NCBI RefSeq assembly: GCF_000250635.1
Contig: NC_016940.1
Location: 124,001 to 188,000 of the forward strand
Direction of reading: 5' to 3'
Origin: Saprospira grandis str. Lewin
Lineage (GTDB): Bacteria; Bacteroidota; Bacteroidia; Chitinophagales; Saprospiraceae
DNA length: 64,000 nucleotides
The notes under the pieces were generated by a model. The model did no database searches, was not told where the DNA came from, and saw only the letters and a list, made by a program, of their open reading frames with translations. A program made the position numbers and the translations under genes. Below, piece by piece: positions 36,927-46,089 of the stretch (the stretch's first letter is position 1; every line of letters begins with the position of its first letter).

Positions 36927-38484
36927 CTTGGGTTGACCCACTTTTAAAAATAAGCTTAACTTAGCTCTAAATCAAGATTTATATGGACAGTACAAAGGTA
37001 TCTTCATTTATGCTAAATAAGCAATCAGTGAGAGTATGTTATAGATTAGCAGAGAGTCTAAAAAATAATCCTAACCCACATTTAACAAATGTAGCAAAAA
37101 CTGATGCAGACCGTAAGGCTTTCATGAGGTTGTTATCAAACAAAAATCTTACTGAGGAATACATTCAATTTGAGTTTATTGGCAAAAGTAGGGAGTCTAT
37201 GAAGGTGGTTGAAGAAAAGCTTCTGGCCTTTCACGACACCTCTGAAGTTGTACTGAATAAGCAAAGAAATAGACTAACGGACAAAGAGGGTTTAGGCCCT
37301 GGAGGTCGGGAAACAAATTTGTCTGTATTTCTTCACATGGCTCTACTATATGGTCGAGAAAGCTTTCATTATCATGGCTTAGGAGGTGTTCAGCTTTATA
37401 ATCGATATAAAAATAGAGTAACTTGTAAGGAGGCTGAAAATAGAAATACGGGTCATTTTAGAGGTGAAATTACGAGATGGAAAGTAAATGTAGAAGAGAC
37501 AGAATCTGCGTTAAAAGTAATTAACGACCTAATTGATATTTTACATGTTTGTGATCGAGAAGGAGATGTTTATCCCATGATGGAAAGTTTTTTCAGACAG
37601 CATATTAAGTTCTTGATTCGGTCTCGAACAGATAGACGAGCAACGATTTGGGAGGATGGCAAAAAGATTCCATTATGTGATGTCTTTGAACATTATCCAG
37701 CAGACTTTGAGACGACAGAAACGGTCAAGAGTAGCCGTAAAAAACTTAACGGGAAGAAGCTAGTTGTTCGATCTAAAAAAGTGACTTTTGCCGTTCCCAA
37801 ATCTTGTAAGTATGTTCTTGGCGAACCAAGGCCTAAACCAATGACAATCAATGTTATTGAGGTCTTTGAAAAGGGCAAAGGTTTTTCAAAATCTGCCGCT
37901 AGAAAAAGAAGCCGAACAAAAAAAGATCATGATGATGAAACCATCAGTTGGCGCTTACTCACAAATGAAGAAATCAACAGCGAAGAAGAGCTCTTAGAGC
38001 TTGTTCTTTGCTACCGCAAGAGGTGGTTAATTGAAACATACTTTAAATATTTAAAATCAGATGGCTTTGATATTGAAAACATATGTTTAAAAACAGGTAA
38101 AGCTATCCGCAAAATGATACTTATGGCAATCAGTGCATCTGACAAGGTCCTTAAGCTTAAAGAAGCTGGACTTAACCAAGATAATGAGACTCCAGCAACC
38201 TCTATTTTCACAGAAGATGAAGTAGAAGTCTTAGATCTTATATTTAAACAATATCTAAAAGGCGAAAGCCAAAGCCCTTCTTTGCGTAACCCATTTACCT
38301 CTAAATCAATAGCTTGGGCCTATTGGATCATAGCAAGGTTGGGCGGATTTAATGGCGCAGTGAAGAAAACTAGGCATGCCGTATCCGTCAAGAAAATAGG
38401 ACTAGGGTTAGAGAGATTCATATTTATGTATGATGGATATCGATCCCTAAATTGACACCGCTATAAAAAGTGGGTCAACCCAAG
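36927..38484 (+). mobile_element. IS4-family insertion sequence
   Basis: A 1,558-bp element with perfect 19-bp terminal inverted repeats (CTTGGGTTGACCCACTTTT at the left, its complement at the right) flanked by a 10-bp target duplication GGCCGATAGG (36917-36926 and 38485-38494). It carries one full transposase gene. The perfect ends and duplication indicate a recent insertion. The target is inside a GC-rich palindromic element. Confidence 0.96.
36983..38455 (+). CDS. IS4-family (Tn5-like) transposase
   Basis: A 490-residue DDE transposase catalysing cut-and-paste movement of the surrounding IS. The N-terminal domain has the Tn5-like pattern of a small helical region (KTDADRKAFMRLLSNKNLT). 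The catalytic triad is visible: aspartate in LAFHDTSEV near 85, aspartate in HVCDREGDV near 190, and glutamate in the IS4 signature Y-x2-R-x3-E-x6-K (CYRKRWLIETYFKYLK) near 350. The reading frame is intact. Its codon use is more AT-rich than neighbouring genes, as expected for a mobile gene. The gene fills the element from 57 bases inside the left repeat. Confidence 0.95.
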   Translation: MDSTKVSSFMLNKQSVRVCYRLAESLKNNPNPHLTNVAKTDADRKAFMRLLSNKNLTEEYIQFEFIGKSRESMKVVEEKLLAFHDTSEVVLNKQRNRLTDKEGLGPGGRETNLSVFLHMALLYGRESFHYHGLGGVQLYNRYKNRVTCKEAENRNTGHFRGEITRWKVNVEETESALKVINDLIDILHVCDREGDVYPMMESFFRQHIKFLIRSRTDRRATIWEDGKKIPLCDVFEHYPADFETTETVKSSRKKLNGKKLVVRSKKVTFAVPKSCKYVLGEPRPKPMTINVIEVFEKGKGFSKSAARKRSRTKKDHDDETISWRLLTNEEINSEEELLELVLCYRKRWLIETYFKYLKSDGFDIENICLKTGKAIRKMILMAISASDKVLKLKEAGLNQDNETPATSIFTEDEVEVLDLIFKQYLKGESQSPSLRNPFTSKSIAWAYWIIARLGGFNGAVKKTRHAVSVKKIGLGLERFIFMYDGYRSLN

Positions 38485-38626
38485 GGCCGATAGGCCCGCA
38501 GGCTGAGGGGCTGTAGCAGGGCCGCCGAAGGCGGCAGACCAAAGCGGCTTTGCCGCTGCAGGGCCGAGCAGACCTGCGAGCTGCGCAATGGCCCGACCCG
38601 AGCGAAGCGAGTGGGCAGCCCCAAAA
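38485..38626 (-). repeat. GC-rich modular palindromic element (copy 11, cut by IS4)
   Basis: The remainder of the element lies at about 36905-36926. Minus-strand stems are AGCGGC-AAA-GCCGCT and GCCGCC-TTC-GGCGGC. It ends in GGGGCTGCCC on the minus strand. Confidence 0.85.
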
Positions 38627-38676
38627 CAGTAGCCCCTCATAAAAAACGACTTTTCATCGATCGCCTTTTCTTTAGC

Positions 38677-41544
38677 CTAACGGGGAGGAGGAGGAGGGCC
38701 ACCGGGACCACGACCGCTGCGACGACGTTGATGATGCTCAATCATTTCCTTAGATTTTTCCTCATCGACTAGGCTTCCCTTTTTGGGCACAAAACGGTAG
38801 CTAAAGCGGAGCATAAAATAGCGCTCCAACACCTGCCCAATTTGGTCCTCAATATAGCTGGCCGTAAAGTTTCGGCTCAGGCTAGTATTTTGGCCCAAAA
38901 TATCATAGACATAAAGGCCAAGTTCTCCGCGTTGGTTCTTGAAAAGCTGCGTCGAAAGACTGGCATTCCAGAGCAAAAAGTCGGTATTAAAGCCATCGGA
39001 AAGGCCCGCATAATGTTGGTGGCTGAGGTCCGTTTGTAGGACCAAAGTTTTCCAGGGGTTCCAATAGGCCCGCAGGCGAGTAGTTTGGTTATAGTAGCGG
39101 TTATTCGAGCTAGTATTGAGGCTATTGATCGAATAATTGACGCTTCCGTCCGTACTCAGAGTAAAGTCAACTTTCTCGCTAATATTCGAGCTTAGTTTAA
39201 AGCCCAAACGGCCAGAAGGCTGTCGAGAATAGTTGAGCTGATTGTTAATCAGGCTGGGGGTTTCGGAGAAAGAGCCGCCAAATTTAATTCCAAAATTTGA
39301 CTTAAGAAAATTGAGCGGAAAGCTATAATCGGCAAAGAGATCCATCTGATATTGGCGGTCCAAATTGACATCTTGCGTGAGCTGCGTCCCTTGGGCCAAA
39401 TCTACGCCCAAAAAGCTAGTATCCTGATAAGCGATAAAGGTACTTTCGCCCAGATAATCTTTATTATACTGTGCACTGAAACCGACAAAAAACATGGTAT
39501 TTTTGCTCGGATTGGGGCTGGCATAATGAAAGTTAATGCGGTGATTGGTTTCTTGGCCAAGCTGCGCATTACCGATAGACAATTGGATGGGGTTGCTATT
39601 ATCGACCACCTCCTGCAATTGACCAATAGAAGGCTCATCGGTTCCGGCTCTATAAAAAATGCGTAAATTTTTTGTCTTCGAAATCTTGTAGCGCATGACG
39701 GCAAAAGGCAAGATATTGAAGAAATTGTAGCTATTTTCAAAGCTTTGTGGATAGACCTGCGTGGCCGACAATTGGGCCCATTGTGCCGAGGCGCGGACAT
39801 AAAAGCGGAAGCCTTTTTTATTGTAGCGCAGGCCCAAAGAAGCACGATGGCGCTCATAGCGGCTATCGGCCTCATTAGACAAAAAGGTATCGAGCAAATT
39901 ATAATCTTGGCCATCAAAATTAAAGGTAAACTGCTCGGCCTCATTGTAGCTAATTGAGGGATCGTAGCGAAACTGTAGTTGCATTTGTTTGTTTAGCGGT
40001 TCGCTATATTCTAGGCGGGCCGAGTAGCTGCGTTCGTATTCGTCCAAATCAGAAGATTGGTCAATAGAATCAATTTGGTTGAGGCTATAATAATTATTTT
40101 CAGACTGCAACTGATTATTGCCATTTTGCCCGCTAAGCTCTTGTTGAATACGGACCGAAAAGGTTCGGCCCCTCTTTTTTAGGCGGTGGCGATAGAGCAA
40201 ACGGTTGCGAAAATTGTAGGCCGTCAGCTCGCTATTAAAGAGGCTTTGGCTTTGGTTGAGCGTTTGCTCAATATTATAGGTTTCGGACTGGCTCATTTGC
40301 TCGCCCTGATTGATTTGCACACTCAGGTTGGGTTCAATTTCAATCTGGTTGCGATCATTGATTTCATACTCTAGTCGAAAGGTCGCCCGATGGTTGATAT
40401 TCGTACTATTTTGGTTTTGCGACTCTAGATAATACTGCCCCGCCTCTTCTTCCGAAATAAAGCTACGGAAAGTAGAATCGAAGCCGATATTATTGGTTTG
40501 ATTAAAAAAGTAGCTTCCGTTGAGCTTCCATTTTTTGTTCCATTCGTTGCTGTAGTTAATTCCCCCGGCATAGGTCTCATTGATTCCGCCATTATCATCG
40601 ACCAAGAAGTTACCGAGGCTACCACCGCGCCAGCGGCGGCGACCACCTCCACCCGAAGCGGCCACTCCGGCCAAATCTTCAGAGCTAAAGTTCTGCTCAT
40701 TGATATTATTGAGTTGGCCCAAAATCGAGATGCGTTCATTGCCATTGAAGCGGTTGTAGACCCCACCTAGGCGATAGCGCCAATCGTCGTCGGCTTCTTG
40801 GCCATCGTCATGGCCTATACCGGCATAAAAGCGACCAAAAGTCCCCGAGCGATAAGCTGGCTTAGAAATAATGTTGATCGTTTTGCTTTCTTCGCCATCT
40901 TCAAAGCCAGAAAATTGGGCTTGGCGGCTCTTTTGGTCATACACTTGGACCTTATCCACCATATCGGCAGGCAAGTTTTTTAGGGTAGTTTTGGCATCTT
41001 GTCCAAAAAAAGGTTTGCCATCAATGACCACCTGCTGCACGGTTTCGCCTTGGGCCTTTACGGTTCCGTTTTCGATTTCGATACCCGGCATTTTTTCCAC
41101 CAAATCCTCGGCAGTAGCATTGGGGTTGGTTTTAAAGGCCTTAGAGTTAAACTCTACCGTATCGCCTTTGAGCACTGCGGGAGGCGTTTTGCCGACCACA
41201 TCTACTACCCCCTCCTCTAGGGCCGAAACGTTGAGCAAGATCGGATCCAAATCAATGGCGGCTTTGTCTAAAAGCAAGGGCTGCTCATAGGTTTCATAGC
41301 CCAAAAAGGAAATTTTGAGCTGGTAGGGGCCCTGAGGCAGGGCCAATTGAAAGCCGCCCTCTAAGTCGGTACTTGTGCCAAATTGCTTTGTACTGTCTTT
41401 GGTCGACTGCAAAACAACATTGGCCCCAATCAACGGCTCTTGAGTTTGCGCATCAAAAATGCGCCCATTGAGCTGGCTTTGGTTTTGGGCCGAAAGGCTC
41501 CAACTGAGGAGCAGCAAAACGGCCAGAGATAAATAATATTTCAT
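38677..41544 (-). CDS. TonB-dependent-receptor-like outer membrane barrel protein
   Basis: A 955-residue outer membrane protein. A signal peptide covers residues 1-20. A carboxypeptidase-regulatory-like Ig domain follows (about 24-105, LNGRIFDAQTQEPLIGANVVL), then a plug-like domain (about 115-230, TAEDLVEKMPGIEIENGTVKAQGE, DGKPFFGQDAKTTLKNLPADMVDKV), and a long beta barrel (about 240-920) of alternating strands with aromatic ends. The C-terminal tail is unusual for a barrel protein: basic and then a run of prolines (RRRSGRGPGGPPPPPR). In Bacteroidota these proteins import or export compounds across the outer membrane, or serve as barrels without TonB. No SusD-like partner lies next to it, so the substrate is unknown. 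Confidence 0.88.
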   Translation of the reverse strand: MKYYLSLAVLLLLSWSLSAQNQSQLNGRIFDAQTQEPLIGANVVLQSTKDSTKQFGTSTDLEGGFQLALPQGPYQLKISFLGYETYEQPLLLDKAAIDLDPILLNVSALEEGVVDVVGKTPPAVLKGDTVEFNSKAFKTNPNATAEDLVEKMPGIEIENGTVKAQGETVQQVVIDGKPFFGQDAKTTLKNLPADMVDKVQVYDQKSRQAQFSGFEDGEESKTINIISKPAYRSGTFGRFYAGIGHDDGQEADDDWRYRLGGVYNRFNGNERISILGQLNNINEQNFSSEDLAGVAASGGGGRRRWRGGSLGNFLVDDNGGINETYAGGINYSNEWNKKWKLNGSYFFNQTNNIGFDSTFRSFISEEEAGQYYLESQNQNSTNINHRATFRLEYEINDRNQIEIEPNLSVQINQGEQMSQSETYNIEQTLNQSQSLFNSELTAYNFRNRLLYRHRLKKRGRTFSVRIQQELSGQNGNNQLQSENNYYSLNQIDSIDQSSDLDEYERSYSARLEYSEPLNKQMQLQFRYDPSISYNEAEQFTFNFDGQDYNLLDTFLSNEADSRYERHRASLGLRYNKKGFRFYVRASAQWAQLSATQVYPQSFENSYNFFNILPFAVMRYKISKTKNLRIFYRAGTDEPSIGQLQEVVDNSNPIQLSIGNAQLGQETNHRINFHYASPNPSKNTMFFVGFSAQYNKDYLGESTFIAYQDTSFLGVDLAQGTQLTQDVNLDRQYQMDLFADYSFPLNFLKSNFGIKFGGSFSETPSLINNQLNYSRQPSGRLGFKLSSNISEKVDFTLSTDGSVNYSINSLNTSSNNRYYNQTTRLRAYWNPWKTLVLQTDLSHQHYAGLSDGFNTDFLLWNASLSTQLFKNQRGELGLYVYDILGQNTSLSRNFTASYIEDQIGQVLERYFMLRFSYRFVPKKGSLVDEEKSKEMIEHHQRRRSGRGPGGPPPPPR

Positions 41545-41607
41545 TGTACAGGATTAATGAACTAGATAAAATGATGGTATCGGCTAGGGTAAGGCCCAGG
41601 CGATCAA

Positions 41608-42312
41608 TTAGACCGATCGGCGATCAATAAAACCTTGAAAGGCCTCTTTGTATTTGTCTGAAACGGGAATATGCTGTTTGCCAAAAATCAATTGCCCCCT
41701 TTCAATGGTGGATATCTTGTCTAAATTGACAATATAGGAGCGATGCACCCGCATAAAGCGATGCCGAGGCAATCGGGCCTGCAAGCTTTTCATGCTCAAT
41801 AGGCTGAGCAAACTTTTATCAGTAGATCTGCGATGAATGCGCACATAATCTTTTAGACCCTCGATATAGAGTATATCATCTAGGGCAATTTGTTGCAGTT
41901 TATAGTCGGACTTGAGGATCAGGTAGTCTTCCTGCACTACCGTAACCGCCTGCAGTTGCTGTTTGGCCTTTTGGGCCGCCGAGAGCAGCTCTTCAAAGGC
42001 AAAGGGCTTGAGCAGATAATCGACAGCATTGACCTTATAGCCCTGAATGGCATACTGCTCAAAAGCCGTAGTGAATATAATTTTATGCCCCTGCCCAGCC
42101 AGTTGTTGGGCCAGCTGCATACCCGAAAGATTGGGCATCTGAATATCGAGAATGAGTATGTCTACCCACTCTTCTTCTAGTTGCTCTAGCACCGATAAGG
42201 CATTGCTGTGGCTGCCAATCAGCTGCAAAAAGGGAATTTGCTTAACGTATTTTTCTACTAAGGAAAGCGCCAAAGGCTCATCATCGGCCACAAGGACAGA
42301 ATAGGTTTGCAT
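41608..42312 (-). CDS. LytTR-family response regulator
   Basis: A 234-residue two-component regulator. The receiver domain (about 1-120) has the acidic pair in VLVADDEP, the phosphorylated aspartate in DILILDIQMPNLSG near 54, a threonine in IIFTTAFEQ and the lysine in DYLLKPF. The LytTR DNA-binding domain follows (about 135-233), with ILYIEGLKDYVRIHRR and FMRVHRSYIVNLDKI. The frame continues upstream, but the ATG at 42312 (MQTYSVLVADDEP) begins the receiver domain. It lies seven bases after the kinase stop codon, so the pair is co-transcribed and presumably forms a signalling unit. Targets are not visible here. Confidence 0.92.
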   Translation of the reverse strand: MQTYSVLVADDEPLALSLVEKYVKQIPFLQLIGSHSNALSVLEQLEEEWVDILILDIQMPNLSGMQLAQQLAGQGHKIIFTTAFEQYAIQGYKVNAVDYLLKPFAFEELLSAAQKAKQQLQAVTVVQEDYLILKSDYKLQQIALDDILYIEGLKDYVRIHRRSTDKSLLSLLSMKSLQARLPRHRFMRVHRSYIVNLDKISTIERGQLIFGKQHIPVSDKYKEAFQGFIDRRSV

Positions 42313-42319
42313 AAGTGGA

Positions 42320-43378
42320 TTATTTTGGAAGGCAAAGCCGGGCCAAGAAATAATTAGATTGGGGCCCTTGCTCAAATTGATAGTCTTGTTCTGGATAAAA
42401 AAGCTCTAGGCGCTTGCAGAGGTTTTCTAAGCCTATACCCGAACCACTTTTATCCGTTTCAGTTTTGGGAAATAAGGAGTTTTTCACCTCAAAGCAAAGC
42501 CATTCTTCATCTAGCCGCAAAGATAACTGGATAAAAGAAGGCCGACGAGCATCCACCCCATGCTTAAAGGCATTTTCCAAAAGCGGAATGAGCAAGAGTG
42601 GAGGTACTTGCAAACCCTCTTCCTTCGGAAATTCCATCTCTATTTGTACATGCTCCGCATAACGCAGGCGCATTAGCTCGACATAGTTTTGCAAAAACTG
42701 TATTTCATCGGCTAAAGGGACCGCCATTTCATCAGAATGATATAAGATGTAGCGCATCAAGCGGCTAAGACGAAGCACATTTTCTTGGGCCATTTTAGGC
42801 GCCAAATCAATGAGCGCATAGATGTTATTTAAGGTGTTGAAAAAGAAATGAGGCTGCAACTGATATTTCAAATAAAGCAACTCCGACTTTAAATGCTCGT
42901 TCTCCATTTCCTGATAACGGTCTTTCTCACTTTGCAAGCGCTGCGTTACCCGAATGGCACTAGCTACGCCTACACTTAAAGAAAAAGCCAGGCTATCACC
43001 AAATAGCAACAAAAATATGGGCGGCTTATGTAAGTGTCCTTCATTGACCAACATATAGCTCCCTATTATTTCACTATAACAAAAGTGCAAAAAGAACAAC
43101 ATCGGCAGCAAAAAAGCCAAATTGCGCCCCAAAAAGGCCCGATGCTTTCGCTTGATGAGTAATTGCGGCACCCAAACATAGAAGTTCAGGTAAAAGACGA
43201 CTACATTAAACCCTAGGTTTAATGTGTGCTTGAACAAAAACTTTTGCCAAGGGATATGCGTATGCGTCCAATCAATCCATAAAATCGGAGAAATCAACAA
43301 GATAAGCCAAGGCAGAAAATGAAAAATAAATTTGCGCCAGCTCGGAGAAAAGTCAAAACCGCAGTCTTCTTTTTGCAT
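42320..43378 (-). CDS. LytS/YehU-type sensor histidine kinase
   Basis: A 352-residue membrane kinase. The first 150 residues contain about four membrane helices (IFHFLPWLILLISPILWI and others), with little extracytoplasmic sequence. The phosphoacceptor domain follows (about 170-250) with the conserved histidine in LKYQLQPHFFFNTLNNIY, the mark of the LytS family. The ATP-binding domain is at the C-terminus, with the N box in LIPLLENAFKHG and the G box GSGIGLENLCKRL. The ATG at 43378 was chosen because the longer frame opens at a TTG. It is the first gene of a two-gene operon with the LytTR regulator. The signal sensed is unknown. Confidence 0.9.
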   Translation of the reverse strand: MQKEDCGFDFSPSWRKFIFHFLPWLILLISPILWIDWTHTHIPWQKFLFKHTLNLGFNVVVFYLNFYVWVPQLLIKRKHRAFLGRNLAFLLPMLFFLHFCYSEIIGSYMLVNEGHLHKPPIFLLLFGDSLAFSLSVGVASAIRVTQRLQSEKDRYQEMENEHLKSELLYLKYQLQPHFFFNTLNNIYALIDLAPKMAQENVLRLSRLMRYILYHSDEMAVPLADEIQFLQNYVELMRLRYAEHVQIEMEFPKEEGLQVPPLLLIPLLENAFKHGVDARRPSFIQLSLRLDEEWLCFEVKNSLFPKTETDKSGSGIGLENLCKRLELFYPEQDYQFEQGPQSNYFLARLCLPK

Positions 43379-43470
43379 AAATTTGATGTTTATACACAAA
43401 TATCTATTTTCTCCCCCCTTTTAAGGCCTAAACTAGACTAAGCCGCCTTTCTTATAGATAATTGCCCCAT

Positions 43471-43505
43471 AAAAAAACCGACAGTTTCTTTAGCGAAACT
43501 GCCGG
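43471..43505 (-). terminator. Rho-independent terminator
   Basis: On the minus strand CCGGCAGTTTC pairs with GAAACTGTCGG across GCTAAA (one mismatch), followed by seven T. It ends the gene at 43523-44023. Confidence 0.85.
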
Positions 43506-43522
43506 AGCAATATATTGTTTTC

Positions 43523-44023
43523 TTAACTTCTTTTGGTCCCCTCTTCTTCTATATAAGTAGGCGCTTTATTCCGTTTTGGCGATACATTTTCCTCTATCGC
43601 TGGAGCCTCTTCAGCCTCCTCATTCTCAAACCAAATTCGCTTGATTTTGTGGCGCACCATAATTTTTATGCCCTCATAATCCTTATAAAAACGAACCTCA
43701 TCGGCATTGGGGTCCAAAACCATTTCGTAGTGGTTGCCCACATCGGAAACCACCGAAAACTCAAAGATTTCATTCTCCTCATCCTGCCGGGCCTCCTTGA
43801 TCAAATAAGCCGAACTAATGCTAGGAGTTGTATGCTTAAACATGCTCATCTCCGCATTAAATTCAAAAAAAGTAAGCTCTTCCTCATCCGAAGACATCAG
43901 TTTCCATTCGCCAGTTTCTTCACTATATCGCAGGTCTTCGCGCAAAGAAGTAGAAATCATCATTTGGCTCCAAAGCGGAAATTGCAGGAGCATAAAAAGT
44001 AAAAGCAGGGGAAGCGGTCGCAT
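43523..44023 (-). CDS. Secreted protein of unknown function
   Basis: A 166-residue protein with a clear signal peptide (residues 1-19, PLLLLFMLLQFPLWSQ). The mature part is strongly acidic in its first half and consists of short predicted strands (WKLMSSDEEELTFFEF, YEMVLDPNADEVRFYKDYEGIKIMV). A basic and acidic tail (KRNKAPTYIEEEGTKRS) ends it. No family recognised. It stands alone: a terminator follows it, and a GC-rich element lies about 135 bases upstream of its ATG. Confidence 0.55.
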   Translation of the reverse strand: MRPLPLLLLFMLLQFPLWSQMMISTSLREDLRYSEETGEWKLMSSDEEELTFFEFNAEMSMFKHTTPSISSAYLIKEARQDEENEIFEFSVVSDVGNHYEMVLDPNADEVRFYKDYEGIKIMVRHKIKRIWFENEEAEEAPAIEENVSPKRNKAPTYIEEEGTKRS

Positions 44024-44159
44024 AGGCTAAAGTTTTGGCCCTTTGGGGAGCTATGGGTAAATCATATTATTTATATCATCGCTTATTCATCAAAAAAAAT
44101 TCCAATTCAGCCGTTTTTTCCCTTTTATAAAAATAAAACCCAGACCATTCTGACTGCTG

Positions 44160-44336
44160 TTTTGGGGCTGCCCACTCGCTTCGCTCGGGTCGGGCTGTTT
44201 CAGGGCTCGCAGGTCTGCTCGGCCCTTCGCTTTTTTCGCTGCGCTCAAAAAGCTCGGTCTGGCCTTCGGCCACCCTTGTCCATCCCTCAGCCTGCGGCCC
44301 TTTGGGCCTTTGCGGCGGCTTCGCCGCCTGCTATCC
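44160..44336 (+). repeat. GC-rich modular palindromic element (copy 12)
   Basis: Starts TTTTGGGGCTGCCC and carries the full core. Its middle stem is long: GCTTTTT pairs with AAAAAGC around a TCGCTGCGCTC loop. It is followed by TGGCC-TTC-GGCCA and a GCGGCGGC-TTC-GCCGCCTGC tail like that of the long elements. Confidence 0.88.
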
Positions 44337-44348
44337 GCAAATTTGGAC

Positions 44349-45632
44349 CTAAAAATGTTGTTGGTAAAACTCGACTACCCTAGGGTCTACCCGAATATCT
44401 TGGGGCTTTAAGGGGTGCTTGAGCACTAAGCCCTCTAAAGTACGGCAGCGACTCAAGGCCACATAGGTTTGCCCAAACTCAAAAGCCCCCTTCGGCATAT
44501 CCAACAATACCCGATCAAAGGTTTTGCCCTGGCTCTTATGAATGGTCATGGCCCAGGCCAAGCGCAAAGGATATTGGGTAAAGCTTCCGCTAACCTTGGT
44601 CTCAATCTCGCCAGCATCATTGAGCTCATGGGTCATCATCTCCCACTCAAATTTTTCTACCTTGATGGTTTGTAGATCGCCAAAAGGACCATATACCTGC
44701 ACCTGTATTTCATCAAAATCTAGATAAACCACCTTGCCAATGGTCCCGTTAGCATAACGCCTTTTGGGGTCGTTCTTTAAAAAGACGACCTGTGCGCCCA
44801 ACTTTAACCGTAGCGGCGAGGGGGCCGGTTGTACATTCATCTGCCCAGAAACCTCCGCAATATAGCTGTACTCCTCCCCTTGCAAAACCCGCAACCTCGC
44901 CCGATTGACCTCATCTACTCGGGCATTTCTGGCCGCTAGGGTAATATAAAAATCCGATTGCTCCGGAAAGTCGGGAATATGCCGCTCATTGAGCTCCATA
45001 AATTCATCATAATCCATAGTACTTTGACGAACAGCATCTAAAAGGCCAATAAATCGGCGGTCGGCCTGTCGGTACACCTCTCGGAGTTCGGCCATGATGA
45101 TGTCCATCTGGAAAAAGACCTCGGCCGAAAAAAAGTAGGGACTTTCATAGCGCTCTTGCAGCTGTTGTCTTACTTCTGGGCTACTAATCACGGGCGGCAG
45201 CTGAAAGAGATCGCCAAACATAATAATTTGAGCGCCCCCAAAGGGAAGATAGCGATCTCTTCCGTTAATGCGCATAAAGAAATCTATTTGGTCCATCATA
45301 TCGGCACGGACCATAGAAATCTCATCAATAATAATCGTGTCGATGGCTTTATATAAGCGGTGGTTTTTTCTGGGCTTAATTTCGCTCCTTTGTAAGGGGC
45401 GGGCCGGAAAGCCAAAAAAAGAATGAATCGTTTGCCCCCCAATATTAAGGGCGGCAATGCCGGTAGGCGCCAGCACCACTACTTTTTTCTGGGTTCTTCG
45501 GACAAACTCTCGGAGCAGGGTAGATTTTCCCGTTCCTGCTTTTCCCGTAATAAACATGGCTGGGGTCCCCGCCTCTATATCCTCTAAACAAGCCTGAAAG
45601 TCGGCATTTAGGTCAATCTCTTCTGTCTGCAT
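44349..45632 (-). CDS. PIF1-like superfamily 1 DNA helicase
   Basis: A 427-residue helicase of the PIF1/RecD-like branch of superfamily 1. Motif I (Walker A) is GKAGTGKSTLLREF at about 30-43, motif Ia is VVLAPTGIAALNIGGQTIHSFF, motif II (Walker B) is IIIDEISMVRADM, motif III is FGDLFQLPPVI, and the C-terminal motifs V and VI are in TIHKSQGKTFDRV and YVALSRCRTLEGL. PIF1-type enzymes unwind DNA and displace proteins or structures 5' to 3'. Small stand-alone copies are common in Bacteroidota and in mobile elements. No signal peptide; cytoplasmic. It is single, facing away from the giant PKD gene. Confidence 0.88.
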   Translation of the reverse strand: MQTEEIDLNADFQACLEDIEAGTPAMFITGKAGTGKSTLLREFVRRTQKKVVVLAPTGIAALNIGGQTIHSFFGFPARPLQRSEIKPRKNHRLYKAIDTIIIDEISMVRADMMDQIDFFMRINGRDRYLPFGGAQIIMFGDLFQLPPVISSPEVRQQLQERYESPYFFSAEVFFQMDIIMAELREVYRQADRRFIGLLDAVRQSTMDYDEFMELNERHIPDFPEQSDFYITLAARNARVDEVNRARLRVLQGEEYSYIAEVSGQMNVQPAPSPLRLKLGAQVVFLKNDPKRRYANGTIGKVVYLDFDEIQVQVYGPFGDLQTIKVEKFEWEMMTHELNDAGEIETKVSGSFTQYPLRLAWAMTIHKSQGKTFDRVLLDMPKGAFEFGQTYVALSRCRTLEGLVLKHPLKPQDIRVDPRVVEFYQQHF

Positions 45633-45845
45633 AATGATTCGTTATCTTAGGGCCATAAGATAGGCATCTTTAGGGAGCTATTCAAGTTTGGGCGGCCCAG
45701 CGAGGCGCCAAAATAGGCCCCCAGCTTCATCTAAGGGCCCTCTATTTAGCGTATTGAGCTCAGGCAAAGCGAGCTTAGCCCCTCATCCTTAGGGAAAAGG
45801 CTAAATAAAGTATATTTTAGAGGACGGCCATTGGTCCTTATTTCC

Positions 45846-46078
45846 GGTTTTGCAGGCGCGCAGCGCCTCGGCTGAGGGATGGACAAGGGTGGCCGAAGGC
45901 CAGACCGAGCTTTTTGAGCGTAGCGAAAAAAGCGAAGGGCCGAGCAGACCTGCGAGCCCTGAAACAGCCCGACCCGAGCGATAATTCATGAGGGTTTCCA
46001 CCCTCATTTTGTATAGCTTCGCAAAGCGATACCGCTTTGCGCTGGGTTTCAACCCAGCGGAAGGGGCAGCCCCAAAAA
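45846..46078 (-). repeat. GC-rich modular palindromic element (copy 13, extended)
   Basis: Inverted partner of 34826-35050 with the same three-hairpin insert. It lies immediately before the PKD gene ATG at 46090. A long frame extends into it from that gene, but this is repeat sequence. The gap 45633-45845 shows no gene. Confidence 0.85.
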
Positions 46079-46089
46079 AACAGCAAGAA

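Noticed and set aside
45988-46089. A longer start for the PKD protein, within the GC-rich repeat
   Set aside because: The first 34 codons translate the palindromic element. The ATG at 46090 is followed by a clear signal peptide.
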